Of a stretch of DNA of 64,000 bases, positions 42,822 to 53,897 are shown piece after piece. The position numbers were made by a program, and so were the translations under genes. The notes under the pieces were generated by a model. That model saw nothing but the letters and a program-made list of their open reading frames with translations, was not told the DNA's origin and searched no databases. Origin of the DNA: Alphaproteobacteria bacterium 43-37 (GTDB taxonomy: Bacteria > Pseudomonadota > Alphaproteobacteria > 43-37); contig MKSY01000010.1 of assembly GCA_001897475.1 (NCBI GenBank), positions 51,283-115,282 of the forward strand, read 5' to 3'. Position 1 is the stretch's first letter, and every line of letters starts with the position of its first letter.

Positions 42822-44228
42822 ATGAAACTAAGACTGCTTTTAGGTATAATAACTTGTTTTTTAGTAGGTATTGGACATCCTGCCTTTGCAGAAGTTTCAA
42901 TCGAATACGATGATGAGGACGATCACTTTCTCTTGATTCCCAGAACCCCTGCAGTGGGTGCGTTTTTGTTCTCATATGATGTCAATACTCCTACTACTGA
43001 TACATTGCCCCATCGTGATAACATGTCGTTGTTACATCCAATAACGGATACTACGGCTAGTAAAACTTGCAATATAACGAGGTTTGTCGTCGAACTAGGA
43101 TCTTCAAATGTAAAATTCTACTCAGGAAGGTACAATGTTTGCACAAATAATTTTGATTCTACATCTGTTATGCAATTGGCAAAATACCCGCTTAACTTAG
43201 CCAATTATATGGATCAAAATGGCAATTTAACAAATGATGGCATTACGTTAGTTATTAGAACAATTCAAGATGTCCAAGAGAAAATCACGGCAATCGGCCG
43301 TACAGAATTATCAGTCATTGCCACGGCAGCCATTAGAGATGCGAAAAATCAACGTCAAATTCTCGATGCTATTGCTCAAGTACGGGGTGTTTCTGTAACT
43401 GTATTAAGCCATACAGAAGAAGCTGATTTTGGTGTTGGTACAGCGTATGCATTAATGGCTTCGATGGGTAATGAAACACCAGAAAATGCTATTTTTGTTG
43501 ATCAAGGGGGAGCTAGCATCCAAGTTATAAATATCCGTGGTGGAAATGAGCTGGTAGTCGAGAGGTTCCTTGGAAAAATAGGAACTCATCTGGTGGCTGA
43601 TAAAGTTAAAAGCATATTTTATGCTGAGCTTGGCCTACACGAAAATCAAATATTCCCGTTCCCTCGAGTAGCTGGCCGTGATTCTGGAGTTTTACACTAT
43701 TTATACTCACTAATTGCTAACTTACTTCAACTCAAGGGGGAAAAACCTAGTGATTTCTTAGGAAACTCAACTACCGCCTATGGTGTTGCAAGAGCACACC
43801 AATTTTGTGTGCTTCCACTAGCTAACCCTAACGGTGATCATTTTACAATAAATGAGGTAGATGCAGCCTTGTTCCAATTGTCTCAATTGGGTGAAAAGGC
43901 AATAAAGGAACGATATCCTTCCGTTCAGAAACCACTTGATGATTTCGCTACAATGCTTTTGACTTACACAATCATGCGTAATTTTGGAATTGATAAAATT
44001 GTTGTTTTGCCAATCCCAGGATCTTCTCTTGCCAGTGCGGTCAAATTATTGCCACATTGGACGAGCGCCAGCAGATACACGCAGCCGTATTGGACTGGCG
44101 TTGCAAGCTCTCAATTTGATTCAATGCATGAACCTCTCAATATCACAACTATTGTCAATGCTTTTAGGCCAGAGAAGAGAGCACAGTTTTCTTTATGCAT
44201 AACATGCCCGCTGGCATTTAATAAGTGA
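42822..44228 (+). CDS. exported Ppx/GppA-like phosphatase homologue
   Basis: 468 residues. Residues 1-23 form a clear signal peptide (cut after PAFA), and about 60 residues without family resemblance follow. The actin-like Ppx/GppA core is then recognisable: ELGSSNVK (91-98, for the usual D-x-GSN), IATAAIRDAKN (166-176), VLSHTEEADFGVG (194-206) and VDQGGASIQ (226-234, for DIGGGSTE). The motif carboxylates are altered (Asp to Glu, Glu to Gln). Known members are cytoplasmic and act on polyphosphate or pppGpp. Its place between lpxK and lpxL, 61 nt after lpxK and 10 nt before lpxL, suggests an envelope role. Confidence 0.78.
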   Translation: MKLRLLLGIITCFLVGIGHPAFAEVSIEYDDEDDHFLLIPRTPAVGAFLFSYDVNTPTTDTLPHRDNMSLLHPITDTTASKTCNITRFVVELGSSNVKFYSGRYNVCTNNFDSTSVMQLAKYPLNLANYMDQNGNLTNDGITLVIRTIQDVQEKITAIGRTELSVIATAAIRDAKNQRQILDAIAQVRGVSVTVLSHTEEADFGVGTAYALMASMGNETPENAIFVDQGGASIQVINIRGGNELVVERFLGKIGTHLVADKVKSIFYAELGLHENQIFPFPRVAGRDSGVLHYLYSLIANLLQLKGEKPSDFLGNSTTAYGVARAHQFCVLPLANPNGDHFTINEVDAALFQLSQLGEKAIKERYPSVQKPLDDFATMLLTYTIMRNFGIDKIVVLPIPGSSLASAVKLLPHWTSASRYTQPYWTGVASSQFDSMHEPLNITTIVNAFRPEKRAQFSLCITCPLAFNK

Positions 44229-44238
44229 GGGATCACAT

Positions 44239-45102
44239 TTGCATTCGCTCAGTATGATGGTAGCGTTTTGTATTACGTACATTGTCTATGGTCTGTGCCG
44301 CCTGTTTGGTGTTTCGGCATCAAGAAAAGCGCTCGCTGCTTTCGCAGGATTTGTAGGCGGCTTAACCAAAATAAATAAAAAAGCCGTAAGCAGATTAAGG
44401 CAATTTTTCCCAAATCTATCATTATCAGAGAGCCATGCTTTTATTCGTCAAATGTGGCGCAATCTCGGGTCTGTTGTTGCGGAATATGCTAACATTGACA
44501 GGATCAAAGTTGGTGGCCCCTACTTAGAGGTTGAAGGGTTAGAGCATCTGTTGCGGCTTAAGGATGATGATAAACCTGGCCTTATTTTCGCCGGGCACAT
44601 AGCCAACTGGGAAATGGTAGCAGTAGTTTGCCGGGATTACGGTGTTAAAACAAGCCAAGTATATCGAGCTGCTAATAATCAATATATCAATCGATTAATT
44701 CGAAAACTTCAATTAAAGATAACCGAAAATTTGATACCCAAGGGGCCAGCTGGTGGAAGAAAAAGCTTAAAATCTCTCAATAATGGGGAGCATCTTATAT
44801 TGCTGATAGATCAAAAAATGAACAATGGTATTTCAGTGCCATTTTTTGGTAAAGAAGCCATGACACCTCCTGGGCTGGCTAGATTAGCTGAAAAATACAT
44901 GTGCCCGGTTTTGCCAGCACAGGTGGTTCGGCTTGAAAGTGGGAAATTGAGGGTTATTTTTTACCCGGCAATACAATACCCAGTTGATGCTACAGAAGAC
45001 GGTCATCGTAACTTTATGATAACAGTGCACTCTTATCTTGAACAATGGATCACGCAAGAACCAGGGCAGTGGTTATGGCTACACAATCGCTGGGGTAGCT
45101 AA
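44239..45102 (+). CDS. lpxL: lipid A late acyltransferase (LpxL/HtrB family)
   Basis: 287 residues; TTG at 44239 is preferred because GAGGGA lies about 8 nt upstream, while the ATG pair at 44254/44257 has no ribosome site. An N-terminal membrane helix precedes the catalytic HX4E motif GHIANWE and IPKGPAGGRKSL. It adds a secondary acyl chain to Kdo-lipid A. Its end overlaps coaD (convergent) by 4 nt. Confidence 0.92.
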   Translation: MHSLSMMVAFCITYIVYGLCRLFGVSASRKALAAFAGFVGGLTKINKKAVSRLRQFFPNLSLSESHAFIRQMWRNLGSVVAEYANIDRIKVGGPYLEVEGLEHLLRLKDDDKPGLIFAGHIANWEMVAVVCRDYGVKTSQVYRAANNQYINRLIRKLQLKITENLIPKGPAGGRKSLKSLNNGEHLILLIDQKMNNGISVPFFGKEAMTPPGLARLAEKYMCPVLPAQVVRLESGKLRVIFYPAIQYPVDATEDGHRNFMITVHSYLEQWITQEPGQWLWLHNRWGS

Positions 45103-45611
45103 GGGGTGATATTATATATTTCTTGTATTTTTCTAACCACGTGAGGGGAAACGAATTGTGAAATATCGCCTCCTAAGCGACCAATTTCTTTTACCATACT
45201 GGAAGAAATAAATTGATATTTATCGGTAGCCATTAAAAAAATGGTTTCAATTTGAGAATTAAGTCGTAAATTCATAGCTGCCATTTGAAACTCATACTCA
45301 AAATCGGATACCGCCCTAAGCCCTCTGATAATGGCTCTAACATTATTCTGGGCAGCAAACTTAATCAGCAGCATATCAAATGGTACAATCACTATGTCGG
45401 CACTGAGTGATAGCTTTTCTTTAAGAGTTGTAATGTCTTCTTGAACCATTGCTACACGAGTCTCAAGGTCAAACAAAGGGATTTTGTGGCCATTTGTTGC
45501 TACCCCAATGATTAGTTTATCCATTAACTGAGCAGCCCGAGCAATGATATCAAGATGACCTCTCGTGATGGGGTCAAATGTCCCTGGATATAGCCCAATG
45601 GATTGGCTCAT
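45099..45611 (-). CDS. coaD: phosphopantetheine adenylyltransferase
   Basis: 170 residues. It transfers AMP to 4'-phosphopantetheine in CoA synthesis. The nucleotidyltransferase motif [16 protein letters not shown] is at the N-terminus, and [16 protein letters not shown] and SSSMVKE complete the site. It overlaps gyrA by 4 nt (ATGA type), which implies coupled translation. Confidence 0.96.
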   Translation of the reverse strand: MSQSIGLYPGTFDPITRGHLDIIARAAQLMDKLIIGVATNGHKIPLFDLETRVAMVQEDITTLKEKLSLSADIVIVPFDMLLIKFAAQNNVRAIIRGLRAVSDFEYEFQMAAMNLRLNSQIETIFLMATDKYQFISSSMVKEIGRLGGDISQFVSPHVVRKIQEIYNITP

Positions 45612-48328
45612 TCGCTTGTATCACCTGATTCGTTTAATACTTCTGAGTCAAGTTCTTCATCATCATCTTCTTCAGGTTCTTGTATACGGCTTACAGAAAC
45701 AACTCGCTCGTCTTCAGAAACTCGGAAAATGGTTACACCTTGTGTCTTGCGTCCTGTGAATCTGATGTCATGAACTGGGCAACGAATGACTTGTCCACCA
45801 TTGGTAACCAGTACCAAATGATCATTTTCACTGACAGGGAATGAAGCTACAACCAAACCATTTTTTTCAGATATATCAATATTGGCCATACCTTGTCCAC
45901 CGCGGTTCGTAATCCTATAAGCATAGGCCGAGGTGCGTTTTCCAAAGCCTTTTTGAGTGATGCTGATAATGAATTGCTCGTTTTGGGCAAGTTCTTTGAT
46001 GCGGTCTTCAGATAATGAAGTTTGAGGATTTTCACTAACTTGCGTATCATCCTCTTCTGACGGCGTTTTACGAAGAGCATTGCTGTAACGGATATAACTG
46101 TCTCTTTCTTCAATTGTAAAGTTAGCGTTTTTAAGAATGGATAGAGAGATCACCTTATCTTTCTTGGAAAGTCTAATGCCACGCACACCAACGGAGTCAC
46201 GCCCTCTAAACAAGCGAACGTTATCTACGCTAAAGCGAATGCATTGCCCATTTTTTGTTGTTAAAAAGACGTGATCATCAGGGTTGCATGGTTGCACGCC
46301 AATTAACTCTTCACCATCCTCCAATTTCATAGCAATTTTACCATTGGTTCTGATATTTAAGAAATCAGAAAGGGCATTACGACGTACCGTTCCCACGGAA
46401 GTTGCGAACATTATGTGGAGGTCTTTCCAGCTTGATTCATCCTCAGGGAGCGGCATAACAGTGGTAATGTTTTCTCCTGGCTCCAATGGGAAAAGATTAA
46501 TCATAGCCTTCCCACGAGATTGCTGATTCCCAAGGGGTAACTTATAAACCTTGAGTTGATATACTTTACCTAATGATGAGAAGAACAAAACTGGCGTATG
46601 GGTATTCGCTACAAAAATATCGCTGACAAAGTCTTCTTCTCGTGTTGCCATGCCAGAGCGGCCTTTGCCGCCTCTTTTCTGGGCGCGATAGCTAGTTACT
46701 GGAACGCGCTTGATATATCCACCGTGGCTCACGGTGATAACCATGTCCTCGCGTTGGATGAGATCTTCCATGTCAGCCATAAACTCGACTTCATCAATGG
46801 CTGTTCGCCGAGCATCAGGGAACTTGGAGGATACTTCAACAAGTTCATTACGGATGATTTCCATCAGAAGTGGCCTTGAATTTAGGATCTTCAAAAACCC
46901 TTGGATTTTCTCAACCAGCTCTGTAAGCTCGCCAGCAATCTTATCGCGCTCTAAACCTGTGAGCCTATGCAACCTTAAGTCCAAGATTGCTTTGGCTTGT
47001 GTTTCCGTGAGCATATATGTTCCATTGTCAATTACAATGCGCTCACTCACCATCCTTAACAATGACTCGATATCGTGTACAGGCCAGGCTCTGGTCATCA
47101 GTTGTTCTTTGGCAGAGGCAGGATCAGTGGACTGGCGGATAATGCGGATGATCTCATCAATGTTAGCAACGGCCACAGAAAGGCCAATTAAAATATGGGC
47201 CCTTTCCCGCGCTTTCATTAAATCAAACTGAATGCGCTTAACTGTTACTTCTTCTCTAAACTCAATGAATAGCGAAATAATATCTTTAAGATTCATCATT
47301 TGTGGTTGGCGGCCATTAAGAGCCAGCGCATTAACCCCAAAGGAAACTTGAAGAGGTGTGAATTTATAGAGCTGATTGAGAACGACATCAGCAACCGCAT
47401 CTTTTTTGAGTTCGATCACCACCCGAACGCCATCTCGATCGGATTCATCACGTAGGTCTGAAATCCCCTCAATGAGCTTTTCTTTAACAACTTCAGCCAT
47501 CCGCTCAATCATGCGGGCTTTGTTCACTTGATAAGGAATTTCCGTGACAATAATAGCTTCCCGCTCTTTGCGAACAACTTCAACGTGGGTTTTCCCACGA
47601 ATAATAATTGACCCTCGGCCCGTGCGATAAGCATCTTTGATACCGCTTTTGCCGAGGATGATACCGCCTGTTGGGAAATCAGGCCCAAGAATAAGCTGCA
47701 TGAGTTCGTCAATGGAGACATCAGGATTGTCTATGTAGGCACAGCATGCATCGATAACTTCTTTAAGGTTATGGGGCGGAATGTTCGTAGCCATAGCTAC
47801 AGCAATACCACCTGCTCCGTTGACAAGTAGGTTTGGATAGCGGGCTGGCAAAACCACAGGTTCTTGTTCTTTGTCATCATAGTTAGGAACAAAATCAACG
47901 GTTTGTTTGTCAATGTCCTCAAGCAAGAAGTGAGCAGGGTGAGACAAGCGCACTTCGGTGTAACGAGACGCAGCGGCAGGGTCTCCATCCATTGATCCAA
48001 AGTTACCCTGGCCATCGACTAATGGTACCCGCATGGAGAAATCTTGAGCCATTCTGACCATGGCATCATAAACGGCCATTTCACCATGAGGATGGTATTT
48101 GCCTACAACATCACCAACAGCCCTGGCTGACTTGCGATAGGCTCTATTGTAATCATTATTTGCCTCTTTCATGGCAAACAAAATGCGGCGATGAACTGGC
48201 TTTAACCCATCGCGCACATCAGGCAATGCGCGGCTTACAATAACGCTCATGGCGTATTGCAAGTAAGATGTTTTCATCTCATCTTCAATGGTAACTTGAA
48301 TAATTTCGGAGGCGTTTTGTCCGGTCAT
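45608..48328 (-). CDS. gyrA: DNA gyrase subunit A
   Basis: 906 residues. The breakage-reunion domain has catalytic Tyr123 ([11 protein letters not shown]); the C-terminal beta-pinwheel starts with a GyrA box (QKRGGKG) and ends acidic. The quinolone-determining region reads [10 protein letters not shown], so the residue equivalent to E. coli Ser83 is Met84 and Asp82 is Glu83; Asp87 is kept. The C-terminal domain carries an insertion around [15 protein letters not shown]. gyrB is not in the window. Confidence 0.97.
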   Translation of the reverse strand: MTGQNASEIIQVTIEDEMKTSYLQYAMSVIVSRALPDVRDGLKPVHRRILFAMKEANNDYNRAYRKSARAVGDVVGKYHPHGEMAVYDAMVRMAQDFSMRVPLVDGQGNFGSMDGDPAAASRYTEVRLSHPAHFLLEDIDKQTVDFVPNYDDKEQEPVVLPARYPNLLVNGAGGIAVAMATNIPPHNLKEVIDACCAYIDNPDVSIDELMQLILGPDFPTGGIILGKSGIKDAYRTGRGSIIIRGKTHVEVVRKEREAIIVTEIPYQVNKARMIERMAEVVKEKLIEGISDLRDESDRDGVRVVIELKKDAVADVVLNQLYKFTPLQVSFGVNALALNGRQPQMMNLKDIISLFIEFREEVTVKRIQFDLMKARERAHILIGLSVAVANIDEIIRIIRQSTDPASAKEQLMTRAWPVHDIESLLRMVSERIVIDNGTYMLTETQAKAILDLRLHRLTGLERDKIAGELTELVEKIQGFLKILNSRPLLMEIIRNELVEVSSKFPDARRTAIDEVEFMADMEDLIQREDMVITVSHGGYIKRVPVTSYRAQKRGGKGRSGMATREEDFVSDIFVANTHTPVLFFSSLGKVYQLKVYKLPLGNQQSRGKAMINLFPLEPGENITTVMPLPEDESSWKDLHIMFATSVGTVRRNALSDFLNIRTNGKIAMKLEDGEELIGVQPCNPDDHVFLTTKNGQCIRFSVDNVRLFRGRDSVGVRGIRLSKKDKVISLSILKNANFTIEERDSYIRYSNALRKTPSEEDDTQVSENPQTSLSEDRIKELAQNEQFIISITQKGFGKRTSAYAYRITNRGGQGMANIDISEKNGLVVASFPVSENDHLVLVTNGGQVIRCPVHDIRFTGRKTQGVTIFRVSEDERVVSVSRIQEPEEDDDEELDSEVLNESGDTSE

Positions 48329-48358
48329 AATATGTGAGCCTTAATGAAGAATCAAAAA

Positions 48359-48808
48359 CTAAAAAGGTATTTCATCATCGAAACGAGATGAGGGTTTCAA
48401 AGAGGGTGAAGATTGGGGTTCAGAATCGTAATCTATGGCTTCGCTGCCGCCGTCATGACGACTATCCAACATAGTTAGCTCCCCCCTGAATTTGCTTAAA
48501 ACAACCTCGGTTGTATATTTTTCTTGCCCGGTATTGTCTGTCCATTTGCGGGTTTGCAGTTGTCCTTCGAGGTAAATTTTTGACCCTTTCCGAAGGTATT
48601 TCTCTGCAACTTCAGCCAGCCTATCATTAAAAATAACGACCCTATGCCATTCGGTTCTGTCTTTTCTTTCACCCGAAATGCGATCTTTCCAGTTTTCAGA
48701 AGTGGCAACAGAAAGGCTAACAATTTTAGAACCATCTTGTGCAGAGCGAACTTCTGGATCGCGGCCCAAATTCCCAACCAAAATAACTTTATTCACACTA
48801 CCTGACAT
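48359..48808 (-). CDS. ssb: single-stranded DNA-binding protein
   Basis: 149 residues: an OB fold (about 1-110; VNKVILVGNLGRDPEVR, WHRVVIFN, YLRKGSKIYLEGQL), a flexible Ser/Pro linker and the acidic tip DDEIPF (144-149) that recruits repair and replication partners. It lies 30 nt upstream of gyrA on the same strand. Confidence 0.97.
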   Translation of the reverse strand: MSGSVNKVILVGNLGRDPEVRSAQDGSKIVSLSVATSENWKDRISGERKDRTEWHRVVIFNDRLAEVAEKYLRKGSKIYLEGQLQTRKWTDNTGQEKYTTEVVLSKFRGELTMLDSRHDGGSEAIDYDSEPQSSPSLKPSSRFDDEIPF

Positions 48809-48884
48809 GACATTTAGATCCTTGAAAAAAACAACACCATTTCTTTATAGGATATTAAGGTTCAGTAGGCTAGCAAATTGCGCT

Positions 48885-50060
48885 TTAAAGCTCATTTTTT
48901 TCAATTGTCTCAAGGGTCATATGGTAAGACCATTCTATCCAGGGGAGAAGGCGCATGATACATTCTGTTTCCACAGTAGGGCCACACCAAATACGGATAT
49001 TAGGAGCATCCATAATATGGCCTTTGATATCATATCCAGCCCCTTCTTTGGCAATGCGGTCTGTTATATTGGCAATCACACGCCATTGCTTCTCGCGAGA
49101 CAGGCTCATGATGGAAGAATCTGTTAATTTAAGGCAAATTGATGTTGTTGATCGATGGGCTGGTTTATCGGCCATAAAATCAATCCAATGGGTGCGTGAG
49201 GCTACCCAATCACGAACGCAGGAAAAATTAGTTTGGGATCGTTTGATCATCGCTGGCAAACCACCTATTGACTCTGCCCAATTTAAGGCATCAAGGCAGT
49301 CCTCAACGCTTAAGAGAGAGGGGGTGTTGATGGTTTCGCCGTTGAATATTCCTTCTCTGATTCCGCCGTGCTCAGCTAAACGGAAGACTTTGGGGACGGG
49401 CCAGGAGGGGGTATAGTTTTTAAGCCTCTCGATAGCTCTTGGGCTTAAAACGATCATTCCATGAGCAGATTCGCCTCCGAGTCCTTTTTGCCATGAATAG
49501 GTCACAACGTCTAGTTTATCCCATGGTAGTTCCATGGCGAAAATAGCTGAAACAGCATCACAAATAGTAAGGCCGGTTCTGTCTTTTGAAATCCAATCTC
49601 CGTTTTCCAAACATGTTCCAGACGTTGTACCATTCCATGTAAAAACGATATCATGATCAAGGGGAATATTGGAAAGATCAGGTAATACGCCCGCGTCGCC
49701 AACTCGAAAAAATAGATCATTTAATTTTAGTTGATCCGTTGCATCTTTAAGCCATTCTTTGCCAAAAACATCCCAAGCTAAAACAGTTGTAGGGCCTGCA
49801 CCCAATAAACTCCATAATGCCATTTCAACAGCGCCAGTATCTGAGCCAGGTACGATGCCAACTTTGTAATCTTTTGGAATACCCAAAAGGCGGGAGTTAA
49901 GTTCAATGACTTGCTTTAGTTTAGCTTTAGCATCAAAAGAACGATGTGAGCGACCAACATATGCTGACTCCAAAGCTGATAATGACCACCCGGGGTGTTT
50001 GACACAGGGGCCTGAAGAAAAAAATGGTCGTGCAGGTTTTAAGGTTGGCTTATGAGTCAT
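48885..50060 (-). CDS. serC: phosphoserine aminotransferase
   Basis: 391 residues of the PLP-dependent class V fold, close to the type found in alphaproteobacteria and methanogens (TIGR01365-like): FFSSGPCVKHPGW at the N-terminus, VGRSHRSFDAKAKL, and the PLP lysine in YSWQKGLGGESAHG. It makes 3-phosphoserine for serine synthesis. Its start overlaps the ogt stop by one base. Confidence 0.93.
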   Translation of the reverse strand: MTHKPTLKPARPFFSSGPCVKHPGWSLSALESAYVGRSHRSFDAKAKLKQVIELNSRLLGIPKDYKVGIVPGSDTGAVEMALWSLLGAGPTTVLAWDVFGKEWLKDATDQLKLNDLFFRVGDAGVLPDLSNIPLDHDIVFTWNGTTSGTCLENGDWISKDRTGLTICDAVSAIFAMELPWDKLDVVTYSWQKGLGGESAHGMIVLSPRAIERLKNYTPSWPVPKVFRLAEHGGIREGIFNGETINTPSLLSVEDCLDALNWAESIGGLPAMIKRSQTNFSCVRDWVASRTHWIDFMADKPAHRSTTSICLKLTDSSIMSLSREKQWRVIANITDRIAKEGAGYDIKGHIMDAPNIRIWCGPTVETECIMRLLPWIEWSYHMTLETIEKNEL

Positions 50061-50551
50061 TAACTTATCTTATATCCTTCTTTTATTAACAGGTTCTTTT
50101 TTATATCGAGTCCCCAGCTAAAGCCACCCAATCCACCTGAAGTTGATATAACCCTATGGCAGGGAATGATCCAAGCCAAAGGATTTTTTCCCACAGCTTG
50201 GCCGACAGCTTGAAATCCGGAGTTGTATCCTATCTTGTTGGCCAGTTCTTTATAAGTGGTTAATGTACCATGTGGTAAGTTAGCCAGCGCTTTCCAAACT
50301 TGAATTTGAAAAGGTGTGCCAAACGCTACAATGGATGGGAGCTGGCTCCAATTTTTCTCTTCAATAAAATTGACAAGAGATTTTAATCCTTGCGGCAGTG
50401 TTGGGAAATCATAGTCAGGGTCAAGGTGCAATTCAATTAAGTCACCCTCGTCGGTTAACGACAAGCTCATTTTTCCAAGAGTAGATGAACAGCTATATTT
50501 GTTAACGTGCGCAGGCTTTTCTGCTTTCGGCCTAAATGAGATATTTATCAT
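50060..50551 (-). CDS. ogt: methylated-DNA-protein-cysteine methyltransferase
   Basis: 163 residues. It removes alkyl groups from O6 of guanine by suicidal transfer to Cys131 in PCHRVIS. The DNA-binding helix (TLTTYKELANKIG) and the VGQAVGKNP segment are intact. It overlaps the end of glmM by 20 nt. Confidence 0.94.
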   Translation of the reverse strand: MINISFRPKAEKPAHVNKYSCSSTLGKMSLSLTDEGDLIELHLDPDYDFPTLPQGLKSLVNFIEEKNWSQLPSIVAFGTPFQIQVWKALANLPHGTLTTYKELANKIGYNSGFQAVGQAVGKNPLAWIIPCHRVISTSGGLGGFSWGLDIKKNLLIKEGYKIS

Positions 50552-51872
50552 TGTCTAGTTCCGTGATTTTCTGTCTGCATGCTGAAATAATATGCTCAAT
50601 AAGCGCCTCATTATCACATTGAACAAAGATGCGGATCAAGGGCTCTGTGCCAGAAGGGCGAACCAAAATGTAGGAACTATTGCCGTGGTCATGAATGAGT
50701 GTATCAAGAAAAGATTGCCACTCAGGTAAATTCAAGAGCCGCTTGTTTTTAATAGACACATTTTCAAGCCTTTGGCTTGTCGGGATAAAGGCCAATGGCA
50801 ACGATTTGGAATGTTGATAAATGGATAGAAGCTTAAGAGCAACCAACAGTCCATCGCCGATCATAGCATAGTCACCTAAAATGACATGCCCAGAAGCTTC
50901 TCCACCAATCTGCGCTTTTGTCTCTATCATTTTGTCGGCAACAAATTTATCACCAACCTGTGTTTTGAAAAACTGAACCCCATGGGATTCAAGAAGTTTT
51001 TGTAGGCCTAAGTTGGCCATAACCGTTCCTACTACTTTTAATATTTTAAAGGTATTCGTGTGTAGTTGATCCAATGACAAAATTGCCAGGATCTGATCGC
51101 CATCGAGAAGATCTCCGTTTTTATTCACAGCCATAACACGATCACCGTCACCATCAAATGTGAACCCGATATCGGCCTGATTTTGTGTGACCATTTTCTG
51201 AATTAAGGTAGGGTGAGTTGCGCCACAGTTTGCATTGATGTTCATGCCATCTGGCTCATCAGCAATGGCGATAACGTCTGCGCCTAATACATGAAGGAAG
51301 TCCTTTGCCCAACCGGAAAGTGCACCATTTGCGCAATCGATAGCTATGCGTGTTTGATAAAGGTTTAAGCTCGCAAAATGTGAGCGCAAAAAATCAAGGT
51401 ATGGGTGCAAGGCGATAGACTTCATGTCAATCATTTTGCCTACCGTATTAACGGAAAATGAAAAATTCTGGTCGAAATATGTTCTTGAGATTTTCTGCTC
51501 AATACCGACAGAAATTTTTTCACCAGAAGCATTAAAAATTTTAATACCATTGTCTTGATAGGGGTTATGGGAAGCCGAGATCATCAGCCCAAAATCAGCA
51601 TTATAGTGCTTTGTTAAAAAAGCCAAAGCTGGCGTTGACATGACCCCTAAATCAAGGACATCGACGCCTTTTGCCATAATGCCTGAACCAAGGCTGGAAG
51701 TAATCATCTGTCCAGACGAACGGGTATCGCAAGCTATAACCATCTTTTTCTGACGAGCTTTAAGAATTTTCGCAATGGAAGCTCCTAAGCTAACGAGCTC
51801 AGTCGGCAAAAAAGGCCATTGAAAAACTTCGCCACGTATTCCATCTGTTCCGAACAGGTTAACCTCAGACAC
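50532..51872 (-). CDS. glmM: phosphoglucosamine mutase
   Basis: 446 residues. The start is GTG at 51872, one base after the ftsH stop, with AAGGAG 6 nt upstream; the frame is open further but that would overlap ftsH by about 100 nt and exceed the family length. It converts glucosamine-6-P to glucosamine-1-P for peptidoglycan and LPS. The phosphoserine is S101 (ISASHNP), the metal loop is FDGDGDR, and the distal RPSGTEPLIRIF site is intact. Confidence 0.94.
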   Translation of the reverse strand: MSEVNLFGTDGIRGEVFQWPFLPTELVSLGASIAKILKARQKKMVIACDTRSSGQMITSSLGSGIMAKGVDVLDLGVMSTPALAFLTKHYNADFGLMISASHNPYQDNGIKIFNASGEKISVGIEQKISRTYFDQNFSFSVNTVGKMIDMKSIALHPYLDFLRSHFASLNLYQTRIAIDCANGALSGWAKDFLHVLGADVIAIADEPDGMNINANCGATHPTLIQKMVTQNQADIGFTFDGDGDRVMAVNKNGDLLDGDQILAILSLDQLHTNTFKILKVVGTVMANLGLQKLLESHGVQFFKTQVGDKFVADKMIETKAQIGGEASGHVILGDYAMIGDGLLVALKLLSIYQHSKSLPLAFIPTSQRLENVSIKNKRLLNLPEWQSFLDTLIHDHGNSSYILVRPSGTEPLIRIFVQCDNEALIEHIISACRQKITELDNDKYLI

Positions 51873-51873
51873 T

Positions 51874-53796
51874 TTAAGCTCCTTGAGGTTCAAGGCCGTC
51901 TCCTTTAAGCCTCCTACCTTTCGTTTGGCTTGAGGGAACTGAGCCACGTTTACGAGCAGGTGTTGAAGCAACTGCCTCTGGGCGAGGTAAACGTCTCCCT
52001 TTCATAAGGATGTCAATGTCTTCTCCGCTCAAGGTTTCGTATTCAAGTAAAGCCTCAGCGATGGCATGGAGCTTGTTTAAATTGGCTTTAATAAGCTTTT
52101 TGGCCTTATCATAAGCAGCATCAATAATTTGTCGGACTTCCTCGTCAATTTTTTGAGCTGTGGCTTCAGAGACATTTTTATGTTGGGTAACTGAATGCCC
52201 TAAGAATAATTCCTGGCCATTTTCACCATAAGCTACGGGGCCCATTTTGGCGCTTAAACCCCACTCGGTTACCATCCGGCGAGAGATCTCTGTCGCCATC
52301 TTAATATCGGATGATGCGCCCGTTGTTACCTTATCTGAGCCAAAAATTAATTCTTCGGCTATGCGCCCTCCAAACGCTACAGCTAAATCGCCATGAAGTT
52401 TTTCCTTAGCAACGCTGATGCGATCTCCTTCAGGAAGACGTACGACCATGCCCAAGGCTCTGCCGCGAGGAATGATGGTGGCTTTGTGGATTGGGTCGGA
52501 AGCTGGTGTGAGCATGGCAACCAAAGCATGGCCAGCTTCATGATAGGCCGTTAAGCGCTTCTCTTGATCCGTCATGGCTAGGGAGCGTCTTTCTGAGCCC
52601 ATCATGACCTTATCTTTAGCCTCTTCAAATTCGGCCATCGAAACGGCCCTTTTACCACGCCTTGCGGCTAGGAGTGCGGCCTCATTAACAAGGTTAGCAA
52701 GATCAGCGCCCGAAAAACCTGGGGTTCCTCTGGCTAGTACTTTTGCATCCACATCTGGGGCTAAAGGTACTTTTTTCATATGAACGCTTAAAATCTTCTC
52801 TCGGCCGCTCACATCAGGATTGGGAACAATTACTTGTCGGTCGAAACGGCCAGGACGCAAAAGCGCAGGATCAAGAACATCGGGACGGTTTGTGGCCGCA
52901 ATCAATATGACTCCCTCATTGGATTCAAACCCGTCCATTTCTACCAATAATTGGTTCAGCGTTTGTTCGCGCTCATCGTTGCCTCCTCCTAGGCCAGCAC
53001 CACGATGGCGGCCAACGGCATCAATTTCATCGATGAAGATAATGCATGGAGCATTTTTCTTCCCTTGCTCAAACATGTCACGCACACGGCTGGCACCCAC
53101 ACCCACAAACATTTCAACGAAATCAGAACCTGAAATGGTAAAGAATGGGACGTTGGCTTCTCCAGCAATGGCTCTCGCAAGAAGAGTTTTACCGGTGCCG
53201 GGAGGGCCTACAAGCAAAACACCTTTCGGGATTTTGCCACCTAGTCGTTGGAACTTTTGAGGGTCTTTTAAGAAATCAACAATTTCTTCAAGCTCAAATT
53301 TTGCTTCATCAATGCCTGCGACATCCTCAAAAGTGATGCGGCCAGACTTTTCAGACAATAGCTTGGCTCTGGATTTGCCAAAACCCATGGCTTTCCCACT
53401 GCCACTTTGCATTTGCCGTAAGAGGAAAATCCAACCGCCAATTAAGAGGATAATGGGAAACCACGAGAACAATATTTGCATGAGTGATGGCGAATTTTCA
53501 TCGGCAGGGGCGACTTTAACCCGAACACCTTTTTCTACCAAGCGATCGGCCAAGCCGGTGGTTTGTTGAGGGATATGAATGGAGAAAATTTGACCATTAC
53601 GCAACTTGCCTGTGATAATATTTCCGCGTAAAAGAACTTCTTCAATGTTTTGCTTTTCGGCGTGGTCAATGAGCTCATTGTAAGAAATATCTGTCTGCCC
53701 GGTTTTTTGAGAGGACGAATTAAACATGTTAAACGCCGCAATCAAGAGAAGGGCGAGGACGAGCCATAAAGCAGCATTTCTTCCAAGATTATTCAA
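51874..53796 (-). CDS. ftsH: ATP-dependent zinc metalloprotease FtsH
   Basis: 640 residues. Two N-terminal membrane helices (about 8-25 and 105-127) flank a periplasmic domain. The AAA domain has Walker A GPPGTGKT (197-204) and the second region of homology, and the protease has HEAGH (419-423). It degrades membrane proteins and, in many proteobacteria, LpxC and RpoH; rpoH is in this window. The ftsH-glmM order is common in alphaproteobacteria. Confidence 0.97.
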   Translation of the reverse strand: MNNLGRNAALWLVLALLLIAAFNMFNSSSQKTGQTDISYNELIDHAEKQNIEEVLLRGNIITGKLRNGQIFSIHIPQQTTGLADRLVEKGVRVKVAPADENSPSLMQILFSWFPIILLIGGWIFLLRQMQSGSGKAMGFGKSRAKLLSEKSGRITFEDVAGIDEAKFELEEIVDFLKDPQKFQRLGGKIPKGVLLVGPPGTGKTLLARAIAGEANVPFFTISGSDFVEMFVGVGASRVRDMFEQGKKNAPCIIFIDEIDAVGRHRGAGLGGGNDEREQTLNQLLVEMDGFESNEGVILIAATNRPDVLDPALLRPGRFDRQVIVPNPDVSGREKILSVHMKKVPLAPDVDAKVLARGTPGFSGADLANLVNEAALLAARRGKRAVSMAEFEEAKDKVMMGSERRSLAMTDQEKRLTAYHEAGHALVAMLTPASDPIHKATIIPRGRALGMVVRLPEGDRISVAKEKLHGDLAVAFGGRIAEELIFGSDKVTTGASSDIKMATEISRRMVTEWGLSAKMGPVAYGENGQELFLGHSVTQHKNVSEATAQKIDEEVRQIIDAAYDKAKKLIKANLNKLHAIAEALLEYETLSGEDIDILMKGRRLPRPEAVASTPARKRGSVPSSQTKGRRLKGDGLEPQGA

Positions 53797-53897
53797 TGTT
53801 CTTGCCTTTCAATTTAAGCTTTGACCGATCATACAGTAGTTGCAGTCGCTAGTGTAAACATCTTTAGCAAATCATTCAATAAGGCTTAATTAACCCT

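Noticed and set aside
50532-51971. N-terminal extension of GlmM up to an ATG at 51971
   Set aside because: It would overlap ftsH by about 100 nt and add 33 residues absent from the family; GTG at 51872 has a good ribosome site.
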